From positions 37,343,501-37,407,500 of the forward strand of contig NC_068558.1 of NCBI RefSeq assembly GCF_022201045.2: a stretch of DNA of 64,000 bases. The letters are read 5' to 3'. The position numbers were made by a program, and so were the translations under genes. Below are positions 35,835 to 48,505 of the stretch, one piece after another. The DNA is from Citrus sinensis. Lineage: Eukaryota; Streptophyta; Magnoliopsida; Sapindales; Rutaceae. The notes under the pieces are model-generated. The model had not been told where the DNA came from, searched no databases, and worked only from the letters and a program-made list of their open reading frames with translations. Position 1 is the first letter of the stretch, and the number at the start of each line of letters is the position of its first letter.

Positions 35835-38396
35835 TTAGCTTGGCTTTGCCAACAATTTCCATACGCCCAACATCCCAGCTCCATCACCGGTGAAAAACAG
35901 CTTATCAGGTCCGATCTCAATTACTCTAACTTCGTGCTTTGAAAATATCCTGCCTCTCTCCATAAACCTGGCACAAAAGAGTTCAATTTCGTTAAACAGC
36001 AGCAAAGAGAGAAAGAAACTTCAGCCAAATGGATAATGGATTTCACTTTCAGCACAGAGATGAGACTCACGATGGCAGCTCGTATAGGTGAACGGTGTTG
36101 TCATTACAAGCGCAGATCAGAACTGGCTTACCATCTGGATCGTTCAGCCCACCAAGTGCAAGCACACCCTGGAACAAGAAACTAGAAATAATCAATGAAA
36201 CAGTAAAACCCATAAACAGGTGAGACGGGATGTGTCCGGGCACTTTCACAGCAGGAAGTTGAAGCAATAAAAAAATTAAAAAATGGCATTCGATGAAGCA
36301 AATACGAAGACAATATTTGGCAAAGAAGGAGCCAATACATATTCACATCCGACCATACAGCAACAGAAAAATGCATTTAGCATATTAGCAGCAACATACA
36401 TTGCATTGTATAATCAACAAAATTTTCTATTTTGCCAAGCAAATAAACATATGGAACAATATATATATATAGCAAAAGAAACTCAACATACATTATCTTC
36501 TTTATGTGTATAGGCAGCTTCCAAGTTGCCCCTTCCAGTAGCGAACCAAACTTTTATTGTGTGGTCCAACGAACATGATAGCAAAAACTGATCCCAACAA
36601 AGAAGAGACATTGGTGCATCGGTATGATCATTCAATGTCATTACAGGCTCCAAGGTGTCAAGTTCCCAAACCTGGTGGAAAGAGAGAAGAAAACAATGAA
36701 AGGGTTCAGATTGATCACACATATAACAGAAGTTCCAATAAAAGATACCAACCATTTGCAAGAATAGAATTTAAAAATAAAAGGTGTGAAAGCAATGACA
36801 AAGCAAACTGAAATAATTATATGATAATAAATATTCAGTAAGCCAACGGGCCAGTGCCACATAACATGAACATATCCTCAGATATCCAAGACTCCCTGAC
36901 AAACACCATCCCTAACAGCAGGAAGAAAAGAATAGCTGGTAAATCTCTGTATAAGACCAACTTACCCTTATCGTATTATCCATGGAACCAGAACATAGCC
37001 TACTGCGTCCAACAGCTAAGCATGTCACAGGACGAGTGTGGCCTTTCAAGGGTGTAGCCAGTTAGAAAAGGATTCTGGGTGTTGGGAATGCCTTTCCAGA
37101 CCAGAATATTACCATCCTGCCATGTCCAAAACAATTAAACATTTCTGAGCAATGAATGAACAAACTGATGATGCAGGGGGATGGTGTGAACATCCAAATT
37201 TCAAAGTGATATTCTCAACTGTGATTTCAAAATGTTATCATTAAGATATTCATCGTAAATGATGAATGTAACCTAGTTACACTGACAAGTGCCAATACTT
37301 TGCAATGACATATCAAACCATAGGGAAGAAACCATGTCAGCTCCAAATGATAATCAAATATGCTCTAGTTACCTGTGCCCCAGCGAAGAGCATTTCATTA
37401 GCAACAACCATGGAATAGACTTCACCAACAGGTCCGTCAAGGCTAAATTCAGCCGATGACTCAATGTTCCATGCCTGCAAAATCACCAACACATAGAAAA
37501 TGAGCTTTTGAGCACAAAATTAACTAGATAGAGATAAAAAGAAGGTCATTGTCAATTGAAGACAAAATATACTAAGTTCTATTCTAACCTTAACAACATT
37601 AGGCATGCCTGTAAACAACCATGGGCCCTCGCAAATCAAAGATCCAACCCCAGCACCAAGAATGATCACACTAGCACATTGACCAGTATTACAGTCCCAA
37701 AGTCATACTGTTCCATCCCTGCTGCCCGAAAAAAGCTTGTCAGACCTTAAAGGAAGAGCAATTCCACTGACAGCCTGTCAATGAAAGGTCAAAAGTCATC
37801 AATCAATGATGAATTATACTACTGCATATAACAATTAAAAAACAAAAAAAGTTTCAAATCCCAAGCAATGCCTTTTCATGCCCCTCCAGCTTTGCCAGCA
37901 TTGTTAACCCTTCCCCGCAAAACCATGAATGCAAAAACCGGCATTCATCACCTCTTACACAATTACCCAACAGCCAATGGCGACATACATTGTTCAGGGT
38001 AGTCCTGTTAGAAGTACTTTTATCTCCAGACTCATCACTTAGAGTAGAAGAAGCCGATGATGAGTTCTTAGGACCAGTATAACCAGGGTTTTCTCTATTT
38101 CGAACATGGAGAATTCTATCTTCTGATCCACTGGAAACCCATACATTATTCTTAAGACGACTATAGCCAGGTGGGCTCTTCTTAGCAAGCTTAGGGTTAC
38201 TAATAGGCAGGGGTGGTGATTCAGTGTGGGCAAATCTACAGGGGTTTCGATTGCACCTTCCTTCTAAAACGTAAACACATACAACTTTGTTGGTGGGCCA
38301 TCCTCCTCCTACCCCGCCTCCTGCTTGTCCATTAATTGGATTAAAGAATGATCGTTCTCTTTGATCTGTGAATCTCTTGGATGCCTTAACGTCCAT
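35835..38396 (-). pseudogene. CCCH zinc finger / WD40 (ZFWD-type) gene with two disabling changes
   Basis: Seven minus-strand exons: 38396-37872, 37774-37589, 37474-37373, 37116-36966, 36671-36492, 36168-36071 and 35967-35835. They encode a protein of about 457 residues of the plant ZFWD type: two CCCH fingers (C40, C48, C53, H57; and C138, C146, C152, H156) followed by a WD40 propeller. Two faults are visible. Codon 199 in exon 2 reads TGA (37705-37703) inside SRDGTV-x-LWD, where the family has Arg; CGA to TGA is a simple transition. Exon 4 is 151 nt instead of a multiple of three: the frame shifts between DGNILVWKG and LKGHTRPVTC. Exons 5-7 are otherwise clean and well spliced. Intron 1 has a GC donor. 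Either a young pseudogene or an assembly error. An intact product would be a nuclear or cytoplasmic RNA- or protein-binding factor. Confidence 0.82.
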
Positions 38397-38397
38397 A

Positions 38398-39034
38398 CTA
38401 TAGATCAAGAAAAGAGAGAGACAGAGACAGAGATGAAATTAATTGACAAGGCATACAACGGTTCCTTCAAAGAAAATCGACGATCCCATCGCAGAAGATC
38501 CAAAATCAGAACAAAAAGTGAAGATGAAGAACAAAGCACGGTCCACCTTTCGATCCTTTGATCTTCCATTCCAATTAGAAAATCCAAATATAAGTGATTG
38601 CAAGGTAAACACTAACAGGAATTCCAAAATCTAAATACAGAATGGGCCGGCCGATGGCCACAAGAATCGGACTCTTGATGATCTTGAAATTCGACCATTA
38701 TCTTCTGACCCAAAAATCCTCCGCAAAAAACCATAACCCTAACCTAAATGAAAGAATGAAAACCTAACGCTTCATATATGTCGAATCATAACCACAATCA
38801 AATTCTTGGTAAGCTTAAAACTCGATCATTATCTGACAGCAAAATCCTCAGCAAAAAACCCTAACCCTAACCGTAACCGTGAGAGAATGAATGATATCAG
38901 AAGAACCCTAACGCTAACACACGTCGAGTCATAACCGCAGTCGGATCTGATCATCATTGCAGATTATGATAAAGAAACCCTAATTACAAAGACATAAGCT
39001 TCATTGATTGATTAATAGAGATATTGCTGCAAAC
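38398..39034 (-). other. Probable 5' UTR intron of the ZFWD gene
   Basis: Just before the ATG there is a good acceptor (TTGATCTATAG then T-ATG, AG at 38399-38398), and a donor CAG|GTTTGC lies at 39034. An untranslated leader exon would lie at about 39035-39190. The intron holds several telo-box-like AAACCCTAA motifs, for example at 38855-38872 and 38975-38983. Confidence 0.5.
38690..38950. repeat. Imperfect tandem duplication, period about 131 bp
   Basis: Two diverged units, about 38690-38820 and 38821-38950, share CGAYCATTATCT, AAAATCCTC(C/A)GCAAAAAACC, ACCCTAACC and TCATAACC in the same order. It lies in the ZFWD leader intron and doubles the telo-box content. Confidence 0.7.
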
Positions 39035-39199
39035 CTGAGATTTTTCCAAAACGACGAACTCTAATTTTCAAATTTGTTTTAGATTCAGGAACCAAATTGA
39101 TATCGTCGAACAAGGAAAGAAATAAGGAATGATTGAAATTGAGGAGAGACTGTGTGAAGGGACGCGTGTTTGTGAATTACTGAATTATTATTATTTTTT

Positions 39200-41560
39200 C
39201 TTCCCGCCTCGAAGATTAATTAAAGTAAAACTTCAATGGCTCTGTTAATTGCGTTCTGTTTCTGGCTTTGCCAGGATATATATAGTGTTGCGAATCCCGC
39301 GTTTTCCTAAACGAAGTAGGCATTGGGCGAATGCCACGTGGCTTCCATTTCTTGGCGGTTCGTAAGTTGTCAACGGCTATAAATTAATTTTTCAAATCAG
39401 TATATTTATGTCAATTACGTTTATATTCGGGGAGAAAAAAGTCAATTCAGTCTTTGTCATTTATTTTGTAGGTGGGCCTATTTAAACCAACTAAAAATAT
39501 TGATATATATACATAATTATCAAAATGCTATTGATACTTACATTTAGAAATCTGCTAGGATTAACTTAAATCAGATATAAAATCTTATGTAGAAAATAAA
39601 TAAATAATCTTACTTAATTACTCACCACATGCAAAATAAGTGGGGTAGGGTGCATGTTTGCCAATACCATACCCGCACCAGCAAAATAAGTAAATTATCA
39701 ACCGCAGGTTTCAATTTTTTTTTTTTTATAAAAAAAAAAGTTTACCGAGCATTTGAGCAATTACCAGCACTGGTACTCAATGGATAGGTTCCCGAGCTCA
39801 AAAATGTAAATTACAAAATTCAAACTATAAAATTATAAAATTTGCCTAAAATACATATAAAATACTCCATTCTAATTTTTATCGGATTAAACGAGAGTTT
39901 AAAATTTAAATATTAAAACAAATACATAAAATTTATTAATCCAACATAAATTCTCCAATTTAAGTACTAAATGTGTAAGTCTATCTTAAGTAATTTTAAT
40001 GAGGATTAGGTCTAATACATTAATTATTTAACAGAACAAGGCTACAAAGCTTAGTGCCGTCACTTGCCCTCTTTGAGTTCTATTACAATGGCAAGATGTT
40101 ATATATAGGGGTAGTAAAAATACCTGCTCGGTCCAGACTCCAGACTTGAACCGCACCTGGGTGTTGTGAGCTGGGTAATACCTAACTGGAGTATGAAGTT
40201 GGGCCGGTCCCGAGCATTACTTGATAAACTTAGAATCAGGCTCGGAACCCGGATTTTATTAAAAAAAATTATAATATATATAATTTTAAATAGTTATATT
40301 TATTTGACTCATCTATTAACATATCTAAAGTTTTAGACACTTAAAGTTTGTATTTTCATGACAAATTTTATTGAAATAAATTTAAAACTTATAAAATTAT
40401 AAAAAAAATAAAATCTATACATATATAATATTAAAAATACAAAACCAAAACCCGGCCCGGTGCCGGGTTTAAAAAACCTTACCCGAGCAATTAAAAATTA
40501 CATTTAGACGGGGTCCGGACATTGTGACACCCCAAATAGACCTGGGTTTTGCCAACCCTAATTATATATATGCATAATCCTACAAACCAGAAATGGAAAT
40601 AACATAATTGCTACACAAACTGGGATGGAAAGAATCATACAAATTCGGCGACAAACTGGAGGCTAATTGTGGAGGTAAATGAGCCATCATGTAACAGGGA
40701 GCAACATCATGTTCCAGCTGTGCTACAATTGTGCTTCAATAGCGACTTGCAGTAGATAACTTTGCTCCTGTAATATTAATTTTAACTTGAATATTTCATG
40801 CTTGAATATTGAAAATCAAGTAACTTAAAAAATAAAAAATAGTAACGCGGCTAGTGAATACCCACGCGAGTATCCATTGGATTTTCCTCTTTATCAAACT
40901 TGTATATTGCTTGGCAGCAGATTTTAATTTGTATTACCAAAATGGCCTATTACTCTGCAAAATTATTCACAGCAAGTGAATTTTAATAAATGGATAATAA
41001 CATGCAAAATTACCATTCCTAATCTTAGGATATAATCTAAATTTCTACTTCCACTATTAAAATAATATTTATTTCATACTATAAGAAAAATCTGCCTTCA
41101 TCCAATCGAACTACTGGGGAAGGAAATTGAACCGCTACCCTCACTCATGTTATGGCAGCGACTGACGGCTCGACCTTTATTTGATACTTAAAAACAATTA
41201 ATTAGTTAAAAAATTAATAATAGAAAAAAGAAAAAAAAATTAACCTGCTCTTCATTATTCAACGCTCAAAGCGGGACAAATACGGTGGACAAACGCCAAA
41301 AGTTGGGTCCCACAGCTTGCGTACTTCTCGTGACGTTGATCTGATAATCCTAACGCTCAAGTTGAACCGGTCCGGGTTGAGTAAACGGGTCAAACAATAA
41401 ACCGGATCATTTTAAAGCAGTCACTTGACGAGACGATTTCCATATCGATGACGACGTGTCAATAATATATTAAATCCAGTTAAAAACGTTGACTTCTATT
41501 GTTTTTAAACGAATCATGTTGCGCCATGTCACCCTACCCCCGCGTCCCTATAATGGGTTG
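39200..41560. other. Intergenic region between ZFWD and FAR1-related genes
   Basis: The two genes are divergent, so both promoters should lie here. Apart from the element at 40107-40560 I see only AT-rich spacer. No open frame with family resemblance. Confidence 0.45.
40107..40560. mobile_element. Non-autonomous hAT-like element with GGCCCGG-rich ends
   Basis: An element of about 450 bp begins TAGGGGTAG and ends CCAACCCTA, giving short imperfect inverted ends (TAGGG at both). It is flanked by TTATATAT-like sequence on each side, a possible 8-bp target duplication, though the AT repeat makes its limits unsure. GC-rich segments with CCCGGCCCGG motifs near both ends enclose an AT-rich core. No coding. 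Confidence 0.55.
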
Positions 41561-41641
41561 CCCTGAACCCTCACCTCATTTTTTTTTACCTATCGGCGAA
41601 CCAAATTTGATCGTCGAGCTTGATAAGCAACAAAATTTTCA

Positions 41642-44600
41642 AGTAAGTTTTTTTTTTTTTTTTTAAAAAAAAGCTTTGTATTCTTTATTTATGTTTACTT
41701 TCCTTTTATTGATTATGGTTAAGGTTTTTTATAATTTAATTTAATTTTTGATATAATACAGAGCGATTTGTCAAATTTTATTTGTTTTTAGTTTACAATT
41801 AATGAATTTGATATTTTTTTAGCTGTAGAGAATCTGTGAGTGAATGTAAAAATGTTAAGTTAGAATATCTTTAATTTTTAAAAAATAAATTAGAAATCGG
41901 ACTTCTTTTTTTTTTTTTTTAAATGAAGAATTTCATGTGGCTATCAAGAACAATTGAGTTTGGACTTATTTGGTTGCCAAGGAACTGCCCAAAAAGAAAA
42001 TGAGAAGCAAATTTAAAATTTTAAGTTAGCATCAGTCAGTTCTTCTAAGAAGTATAAAGATTTTTTTTCTTTTGTTTTTGGAGGCTATTTGGATTTTTTT
42101 TTTTTTATTTATGGGGATTGACAATGAAGTTAAGACTGAAAGATTTTTATTCAGTTTTAATTTTCTTAGATTTATTTGTAATTAAATAAGGAGTTTGCTT
42201 TATCTGATAGCTGTTTGTGAGCAGCCAAAAATGTTTAAGTATTTAAAATTTTCTGATTTCAATGTGTCTGGGGGTTCATAAATTTCAATGTAATGAGCTG
42301 CTTTATTTGGTTAAAGGGAAACGAGTGGAAGAGAATATGGGTGACAAACATCTCAGCTTTTATTTTCTTTTAATGTTGCAAAGTTCAATTAACTAAAAAA
42401 ATTAAAAAAAGAGAAAAGAAAAAAGAAAAAAGAAGAAATAAAAATAGATAGCAACTGTGGTGAGACTCTTACAAGTGTTATACCCTGTGAATTTGAGCTT
42501 TATATCTTCCACGTTTGGGCTTGAAAGTACAAAATAGGACGTTAGAGTTTGCTTATGCAATTTCCATTTTTCCTTTTGTTTTTTACCAATGAAGGGAGGG
42601 ATGCTAATTTTGTGTTATAGTTAATATTAACCATGTGTGTTTGGATATGATAATAAATTTGGTTGTTATTACAGTGGATTACAGGATTGACAGCAATGTC
42701 AATGGTGAATTGGTGGGAAATTCTGTTGACGTGGGCGATAGGGTGGGGAATGAAGATGAAATTTATAGAACTTCTGTTGAAGTAACATTGCATCAAGATC
42801 AAGACAATAAAGTGGATCCAGATTCTTTGGCACTGGAAACAATCCCAGAGGGGATACCATCTGTAGCGTCAGTTCAGGCAGATGAGCCGTATGTGGGACA
42901 GCAGTTTGAATCTGAAGCAGCTGCTCATGCATTTTATAATGCCTATGCTACACGTGTAGGATTTGTCATCCGGGTAAGCAAGCTCTCTCGATCAAGGCGT
43001 GATGGATCTGCTATTGGCCGTGCACTTGTTTGTAACAAAGAGGGTTACAGACTGCCTGACAAACGTGAGAAGATTGTAAGACAAAGGGCTGAGACAAGGG
43101 TTGGTTGCAGGGCAATGATTTTGGTGAGGAAAGTAAATTCTGGTCAATGGGTCGTTACGAAGTTTGTGAAGGAGCACACTCATCCCCTGACTCCTGGTAA
43201 AGGTCGAAAAGACTGCATTTATGATCAATATCCGGTTAGTTTTTGCTCTTTTCATCTATACCTGTTAGTAGTTGTAGCCCTCAAGACATTTTGCATATAT
43301 AATTTCTAGAAACCAAGTTATCATTGGTAATGTTTGTGAGAAACAATAGAATCTTGCTTAACTTAGTTGTTTATGTGTGTGCAATAGAATATTTTCCTTT
43401 AGTGGGAAGGTAATAATGTGAGTCCTGGACTTTTGAGAGCATAGGCTATATTTGATGCTAGACATTTTGGTCCTATGCAACTTTAGGCTAAATAAAAATG
43501 GTTCAGTCTTTGGGTGTTGCTTATCATCTAAAGGGAAGATGACTTAAGATGGAGGGAAGGTGCTATATAAACTTTGGATGCCTTTATCAGATTGCTGATT
43601 TACTTTCTTGTATTGATGGCCGATTTGTAAATCACTGTTATGCACGTAACATTAAATCCGGGAAATTATTACATTATTATTAACTGCATTATATTAGAAT
43701 GGAACTTATACATGAGTATTATGATGCTTATACTCTTAATTGAACTTCAATCCCATATCAGTGGGAGTGAGATTGAGTATAAAAAATATCTTGTAGTATT
43801 TTTATGGATTGCTTGAGATTTTATGGTGTCTCATCTATAAACTTTAGAGCGGTGGTAGATTCAGTTGCCACAGACTCTTTCGCCAGATAGATTTTCCATT
43901 CTAATTTCTCCAATTTACCCTGAAACATTTTGAAGGAACCAAGAAAAAGATGACTATACATTGAAATATGGACCTAGGTAGCCATCATTGCATATCTGTT
44001 GCTGCTTGTGTACTGCTGGATTAGGTTCTTGCATGCAGGGATGAAGCTAGAGAAATTCCTTTCTGAAGGGGCTAAAAAAATTTTAACTGAAAAAAAAAAG
44101 GTTGGGGTGGGTGTTGAAGAGGAAAAATAATGCAATAAGATATATGATAGAGATAGATAAACAGTTTATGGATAATGTTGATGTGTTTATTAAGAGCAAA
44201 TGTTTAAAAAGTTAAAAACTGGCGAGTATCAAATATGATCTAACTGAATAAGATAAACATGTTGATTAGTTGATTGATTTGACTTGTTTATATGATAAGA
44301 TTACATTTGCTACTTAAATGTTTTAATTTATAAGCATGTGGATACACATTAGTTGAACCCATGACTTGTTTCTCTGAGAATATGGGGGCAATATGAGACT
44401 CAATGATTTGTGTAAACTTAGACAAGAAATTGAGGAGGGGAAAAGTTGCAAAATATAATACCATATCCGCTGCATCCATTAGACATTTAGTGGAAATGAA
44501 AATTGAGAAGAGGCACCTGCCTCTTCTCATACAACCATTGTTCAATCCCTATTTGCATGGTTCTACCTGCCTCTTCTCATACAACCATTGTTCAATCCCT

Positions 44601-45825
44601 ATTTGCATGGTTCTATTGGTTTCTGTTAGTCCTTGAGGGTTTTGCAATAATTACCATTATACAAGCACTTTATATATATGTAGCATTTGGCATATTTAAC
44701 CCCGTCGTGGTGCTGTGGGTTTTCGGACTTCAGTTTATTGTTCTCTTGTAGGTTTCTTTGGAATTTAGTTAAATAAATCGCACCTCTCTTTCTCAGTTAG
44801 ACAGGTCATATTCCTTGTGGTGCTATTAGGTGGTCTATTGACCCTTACGTTGTACTTACATTTCTTTTTTGCAACTACACTGTATATCTCTTACATTAGG
44901 ATTCTCTGGGTGTCCTTTGGGATTCAAACCGTTACTTTATTTTCATGGTTCTTTGTTACTGCATCCATTTGATTCCTTGCTGGTATATTATCAAGTGTAT
45001 CTTTTCTAACATGGCATTGGAGTTTTAAAGCAATGTATTTTGTGTAATATATTCTTTGTTTATATGAGTTCTTTCCCCACGGTACAATCATATTTATTAT
45101 TATGAAGTTGTAATAACTGGTGTGGTCTTTCAATTCTCTGTCTCACTCTCCCTCCCTTCTGAGAATCTAATCTTGGTGACTAAATGGTTCATGTGAATCA
45201 TCAACCATGAAGACTTCGAAGAGACCTAGTAGCATTATATAATCCTAAAATGAGTTGACAGGTTCAGAATCCTATTAATGTGAAATTTAACATGTGTAGC
45301 TTTTCTGGTGTGTTAATTTAAGTATGTAGAGTGTATCAATTTAGTTACGTAGTCAAACTCCGGAAGTTTTTTATTTCATTTTCTCGTTGCACTTGAAGTT
45401 TTAGAGCCACAAAGTTGGCCAGATTTCTCTGACGTTAATTACAAAATGTTCAGCAGAAAATCAGCCAATGGTATTGGAAACTTGATGAACTTCTATTAAT
45501 AGTGACAGATAATATAGCTGTGTAGAATGATTATATTCTTGGGACATGACTTTTGTCTTGAAGTCATTAAAATTATTGATAGAACCCAGGTTCTTATTGC
45601 AACTAACCTCTTTTAATCTATTTTTTGTAGAATGAGCACGATAAGATTCGAGAACTATCACAGCAGCTGGCACTTGAGAAAAAGAGGGCTGCAAATTATA
45701 AAAGGCATCTGGAATTGATAGTTGAGCAAATTGAGGAGCACAATGAGAGTTTGGCAAAGAAGATCCAACACGTAGTTGACAGTGTGAAGAACATAGAAGA
45801 CGAAGAGCAGAAGAGCTGTACATAG
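41642..45825 (+). CDS. Short FAR1-related (FRS-type) protein with split start codon
   Basis: FAR1/FHY3-related proteins descend from MULE transposases; short members keep only the N-terminal DNA-binding zinc domain. The main exon is 42675-43234 and the last is 45631-45825. Before the main exon is an acceptor (TTATTACAG) and the exon begins TGGATTACAGG. A leader exon ending TTTTCAA with a perfect donor (GTAAGT) at 41643 supplies the A, so splicing makes ATG-GAT-TAC (MDYRIDSN). The protein then has 251 residues, the length I recall for Arabidopsis At3g59470. The FAR1 domain spans about residues 71-175, with its Cys and HTH metal ligands (GCRAMI, KEHTHPL). A charged coiled coil (HDKIRELSQQL to the end) follows. 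No transposase domain. The alternative start at 42635 would need intron retention. Confidence 0.82.
43235..45630 (+). other. FAR1-related intron 2
   Basis: A 2.4-kb GT-AG intron between the zinc domain and the coiled coil. Apart from the 50-bp tandem repeat at 44516-44615 no inserted gene or transposon was recognised. Confidence 0.6.
44516..44615. repeat. 50-bp tandem repeat, two units
   Basis: Two almost identical 50-bp units, each starting CCTGCCTCTTCTCATACAAC and ending GCATGGTTCTA. A simple local duplication within the intron. Confidence 0.9.
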
Positions 45826-46930
45826 TATCTGCAGTTTTAGTTCTTCCCATTTTGTTGGAAAACTAAACCAAACTGGTATAGGGACTTCTGTTGCGTAAAG
45901 CAGTCAGTATTATGTTTTAGGATTGGCTTAGAAATCTCATGCTGACTTTTTCTTAGCTTTTTAGGTGTTCTTTCAGAATCATCAAATGGAAATAATTGGG
46001 GGTATTCATTGTAAAACTTGTATAATTTTGCTCCGTTTTTTGGAGCACCAGGTTCACAGAAGAAATTAGGGTCTCATTGTACAGTTTTTCGAGCCCTTCT
46101 TTGTGCAGTTGTGCTAAAAATGCCAAGAGTTTAGGGCATTGGGTTGATCCTAGAGGAAGTTATAAAATTATTTCCAGTGTTCTGTTAGTACTTGTTGAGT
46201 TTGATGTGTCTTGTATAGCATTCAAATGATAACTAGATCTGAAGTATTTATTTTCTTTTTCTCAGCCTTAATGGTTTATTGGGACAAGGTTGCTTAAAGA
46301 ATTTGAGTAAATAGCATTGATTTATTATCAATGTATTTGAGAGTGGATTCCTTCATTAGTTTGATTGTCAAACTTGAACATCAAAATTTTCCGAACCTAA
46401 TGAAAAATATTGACTTGGTTGTCAACATCAAAATTTACAATTCAATCTTGAACATTCATTAAACTAGAAGAGGCTGGGAGAAAAAACAAAATTAAGAGAG
46501 AGTTCTCATTCTTTTTCATTTGGGATGGGATTCATTTCTAATGGGACGAGATTTAGGAAATTTTATTATGTCTCAACTTAAAGTCAGGATGAGAGCAGGA
46601 TATAAAATTATCCTCCCCTTTTTTATTGCCAGATGTTAATTAGTTGCAAAAATCTCATCCCATCATGTTTATACGTACACTTTTGTACAGTATTTATTTA
46701 GTAATGGTTTCCGCGTTTTATTAATGTGTGGAAACACTGTATATGACATTCTCATTGCGTCAGGTTGGTATTAATAACTTTTTTGTCTCGAAAAGGACAG
46801 GAACTTGTAGTTTCGGGATTTGTAACACAAACTATGATGATCACTTGTCTGTGCTACTCCGTCCCTTTTATTTATTTCTTTTTAGCGATGTTGCGAGTAA
46901 TAATATGCATGAAGAATAAGTAGTCCTGAG
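45826..46930. other. FAR1-related 3' flank
   Basis: Holds the 3' UTR of the FAR1-related gene (to perhaps 46100-46250) and spacer. From about 46700 the sequence begins to resemble the DNA that follows the BAHD relics further on, marking the left edge of the MIR395 array. Confidence 0.5.
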
Positions 46931-47084
46931 AAAATTATAATATTGAATCTAGACGCAATTGAATACTAGATTGGGCACAAGGAATAAGAAACAAGTGTGT
47001 GCAAAAGGCATGGGCAAAAATCGTCGGCACAGACCAAAAAAATTGATTCTCAGAACTTGATCTTACCTACCCAGCATTCTGACT

Positions 47085-47251
47085 AGATACACATATCATT
47101 AACTTTCGCTTGAGTGTAAGTATTTGTCTCATCCAGTTATCTTCAAAGTTCTATGGTCCCCTTTGCCAAAGCCACTCGTGGCTGGCAGTTTCTGAAGTGC
47201 ACATGAATCAGTAACATGTGTGTATACAGAACCCTGGCTTCATTATAAATA
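47085..47251 (+). promoter_or_regulatory. MIR395 copy 1 promoter
   Basis: TATAAATA at 47244-47251. The upstream block shared by copies 1, 3, 4 and 5 (CCAGCATTCTGACTAGA...) includes AGATACAC at 47085-47092, one base off the TEIL/EIL-type site whose complement is AYGWAYCT. SLIM1/EIL3, an EIL protein, drives MIR395 under sulfate limitation in Arabidopsis; use of this site is inference. Confidence 0.6.
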
Positions 47252-47300
47252 ACGAGGACTGCACCACTAAGTAATCAGAAACCAATTAAGAAGCAAAAGA

Positions 47301-47403
47301 GTCAGTTGGTTCCTGGAGTTCCTCCGAGCACTTCATTGGGGTCATTCAGAGAAAAGTCGTCACCCTACTGAAGTGTTTGGGGGAACTCTGGTTGCCACCT
47401 GAC
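47301..47403 (+). ncRNA. MIR395: MIR395 copy 1
   Basis: A microRNA precursor whose product silences ATP sulfurylase and SULTR2;1 mRNAs under sulfate limitation. The 21-nt mature sequence on the 3' arm (47368-47388) starts CTGAAGTGTTTGG and ends GGGAACTC, matching miR395a. The 5' arm (GAGTTCCTCC...CACTTCATT, about 47316-47337) is complementary to it. The ends GTCAG and CTGAC close the base of the stem. First of five in this window. Confidence 0.95.
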
Positions 47404-47456
47404 ATTACAGTTGTATCCTTTTGTTTTCTTTTTTTTTCCCTTTCCTTTTGAATTGC

Positions 47457-47462
<6 letters not shown>

Positions 47463-47502
<40 letters not shown>
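47463..47502. repeat. (CT)n(TA)n microsatellite
   Basis: About 15 CT units are followed directly by about five TA units, 60 bp downstream of MIR395 copy 1. Confidence 0.9.
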
Positions 47503-47503
<1 letters not shown>

Positions 47504-47569
47504 ATAGTTATTTTTCATTTGTTTGATATTTAGTAGGAGTAAAATAATGTGATCATACATAGTAAATGT

Positions 47570-48206
47570 ATATAGGGGGTGTTTGGCGTCCATCATAACA
47601 CGAGTGCAATGCAATCTCATGTTTGGTGCAGCAACCCCACTCTCAGTCGGGTTTAGCTTATGTGGCAATTAGCCACATTAGTTTTTTTTTTCTTTATTAT
47701 AATAATAAATAAATATAATTTTTAATTTAAAATGATATTATATTATATAATATTAAATTTTATTTTATTATATAAAAATATAACTAAATATTGTATTATT
47801 TAATTATATTATAATAATTAATATATAAAATTGATTGTTATTTAACAATTTAATATAACTAATAATGAATACTTAAATAATATATTAAAATAAAAATATA
47901 ATATAATATTACATTATTTAATTATATTACAATAAATTAGATATTAGAATTAATTATTTTTAAATAATTTAATATAGCTAGTAATAAATACTTTTAACTA
48001 CTAATAATATGAATAATATTAATTTAAAATTAATAGTGATATAACTAATGATAAAAAAAAATTAGAACATATAATACAATTTATGTTGCAACAAACATAA
48101 TATTGCATTGTAACTTAATTGCATTATAACTTAATATAAATTAATGTATGCCATAATGCAATGCAATTAATACAATACAATACAGTGTACTAAATGCACC
48201 CATATA
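47570..48206. mobile_element. AT-rich MITE-like element
   Basis: A 627-bp element (47575-48201) begins GGGGGTGTTTGGC and ends AAATGCACCC, short inverted ends of the plant Tourist type. It is flanked by ATATA on each side (47570-47574 and 48202-48206). The interior is extremely AT-rich and non-coding. The duplication is in a TA-rich context, so its length is uncertain. Confidence 0.65.
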
Positions 48207-48505
48207 CTGTAATATACACACACCTAACATAATATTATAAAAGAATAAGGTGTAAACTTAATATTAGATCCAAATTCCATTTTAAATCTTTTTTGTAGCC
48301 ATAATCTCCACCCTATCTTATTCACTTACATTCAAATCCTTATCCTTTTGTTTCCATGGCTAGTGGCCAATCAATTTGACTATCATTTGGGATATATTAG
48401 TATTTATTAATTTATATATGCAAGGTTAACTTTCATGTAACTTGGATACCGTTTTATGCCTAAACCCGCATTTGGTATACAAATTTCAGAAAACAAAGAG
48501 TAAAA

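Noticed and set aside
42635-42674. ATG at 42635 as the start of the FAR1-related protein
   Set aside because: It precedes a good acceptor (TTATTACAG) and would need intron retention; the spliced ATG gives the expected length.
42699-43255. Minus-strand frames opposite the FAR1-related exon
   Set aside because: Shadows of the coding exon without motifs.
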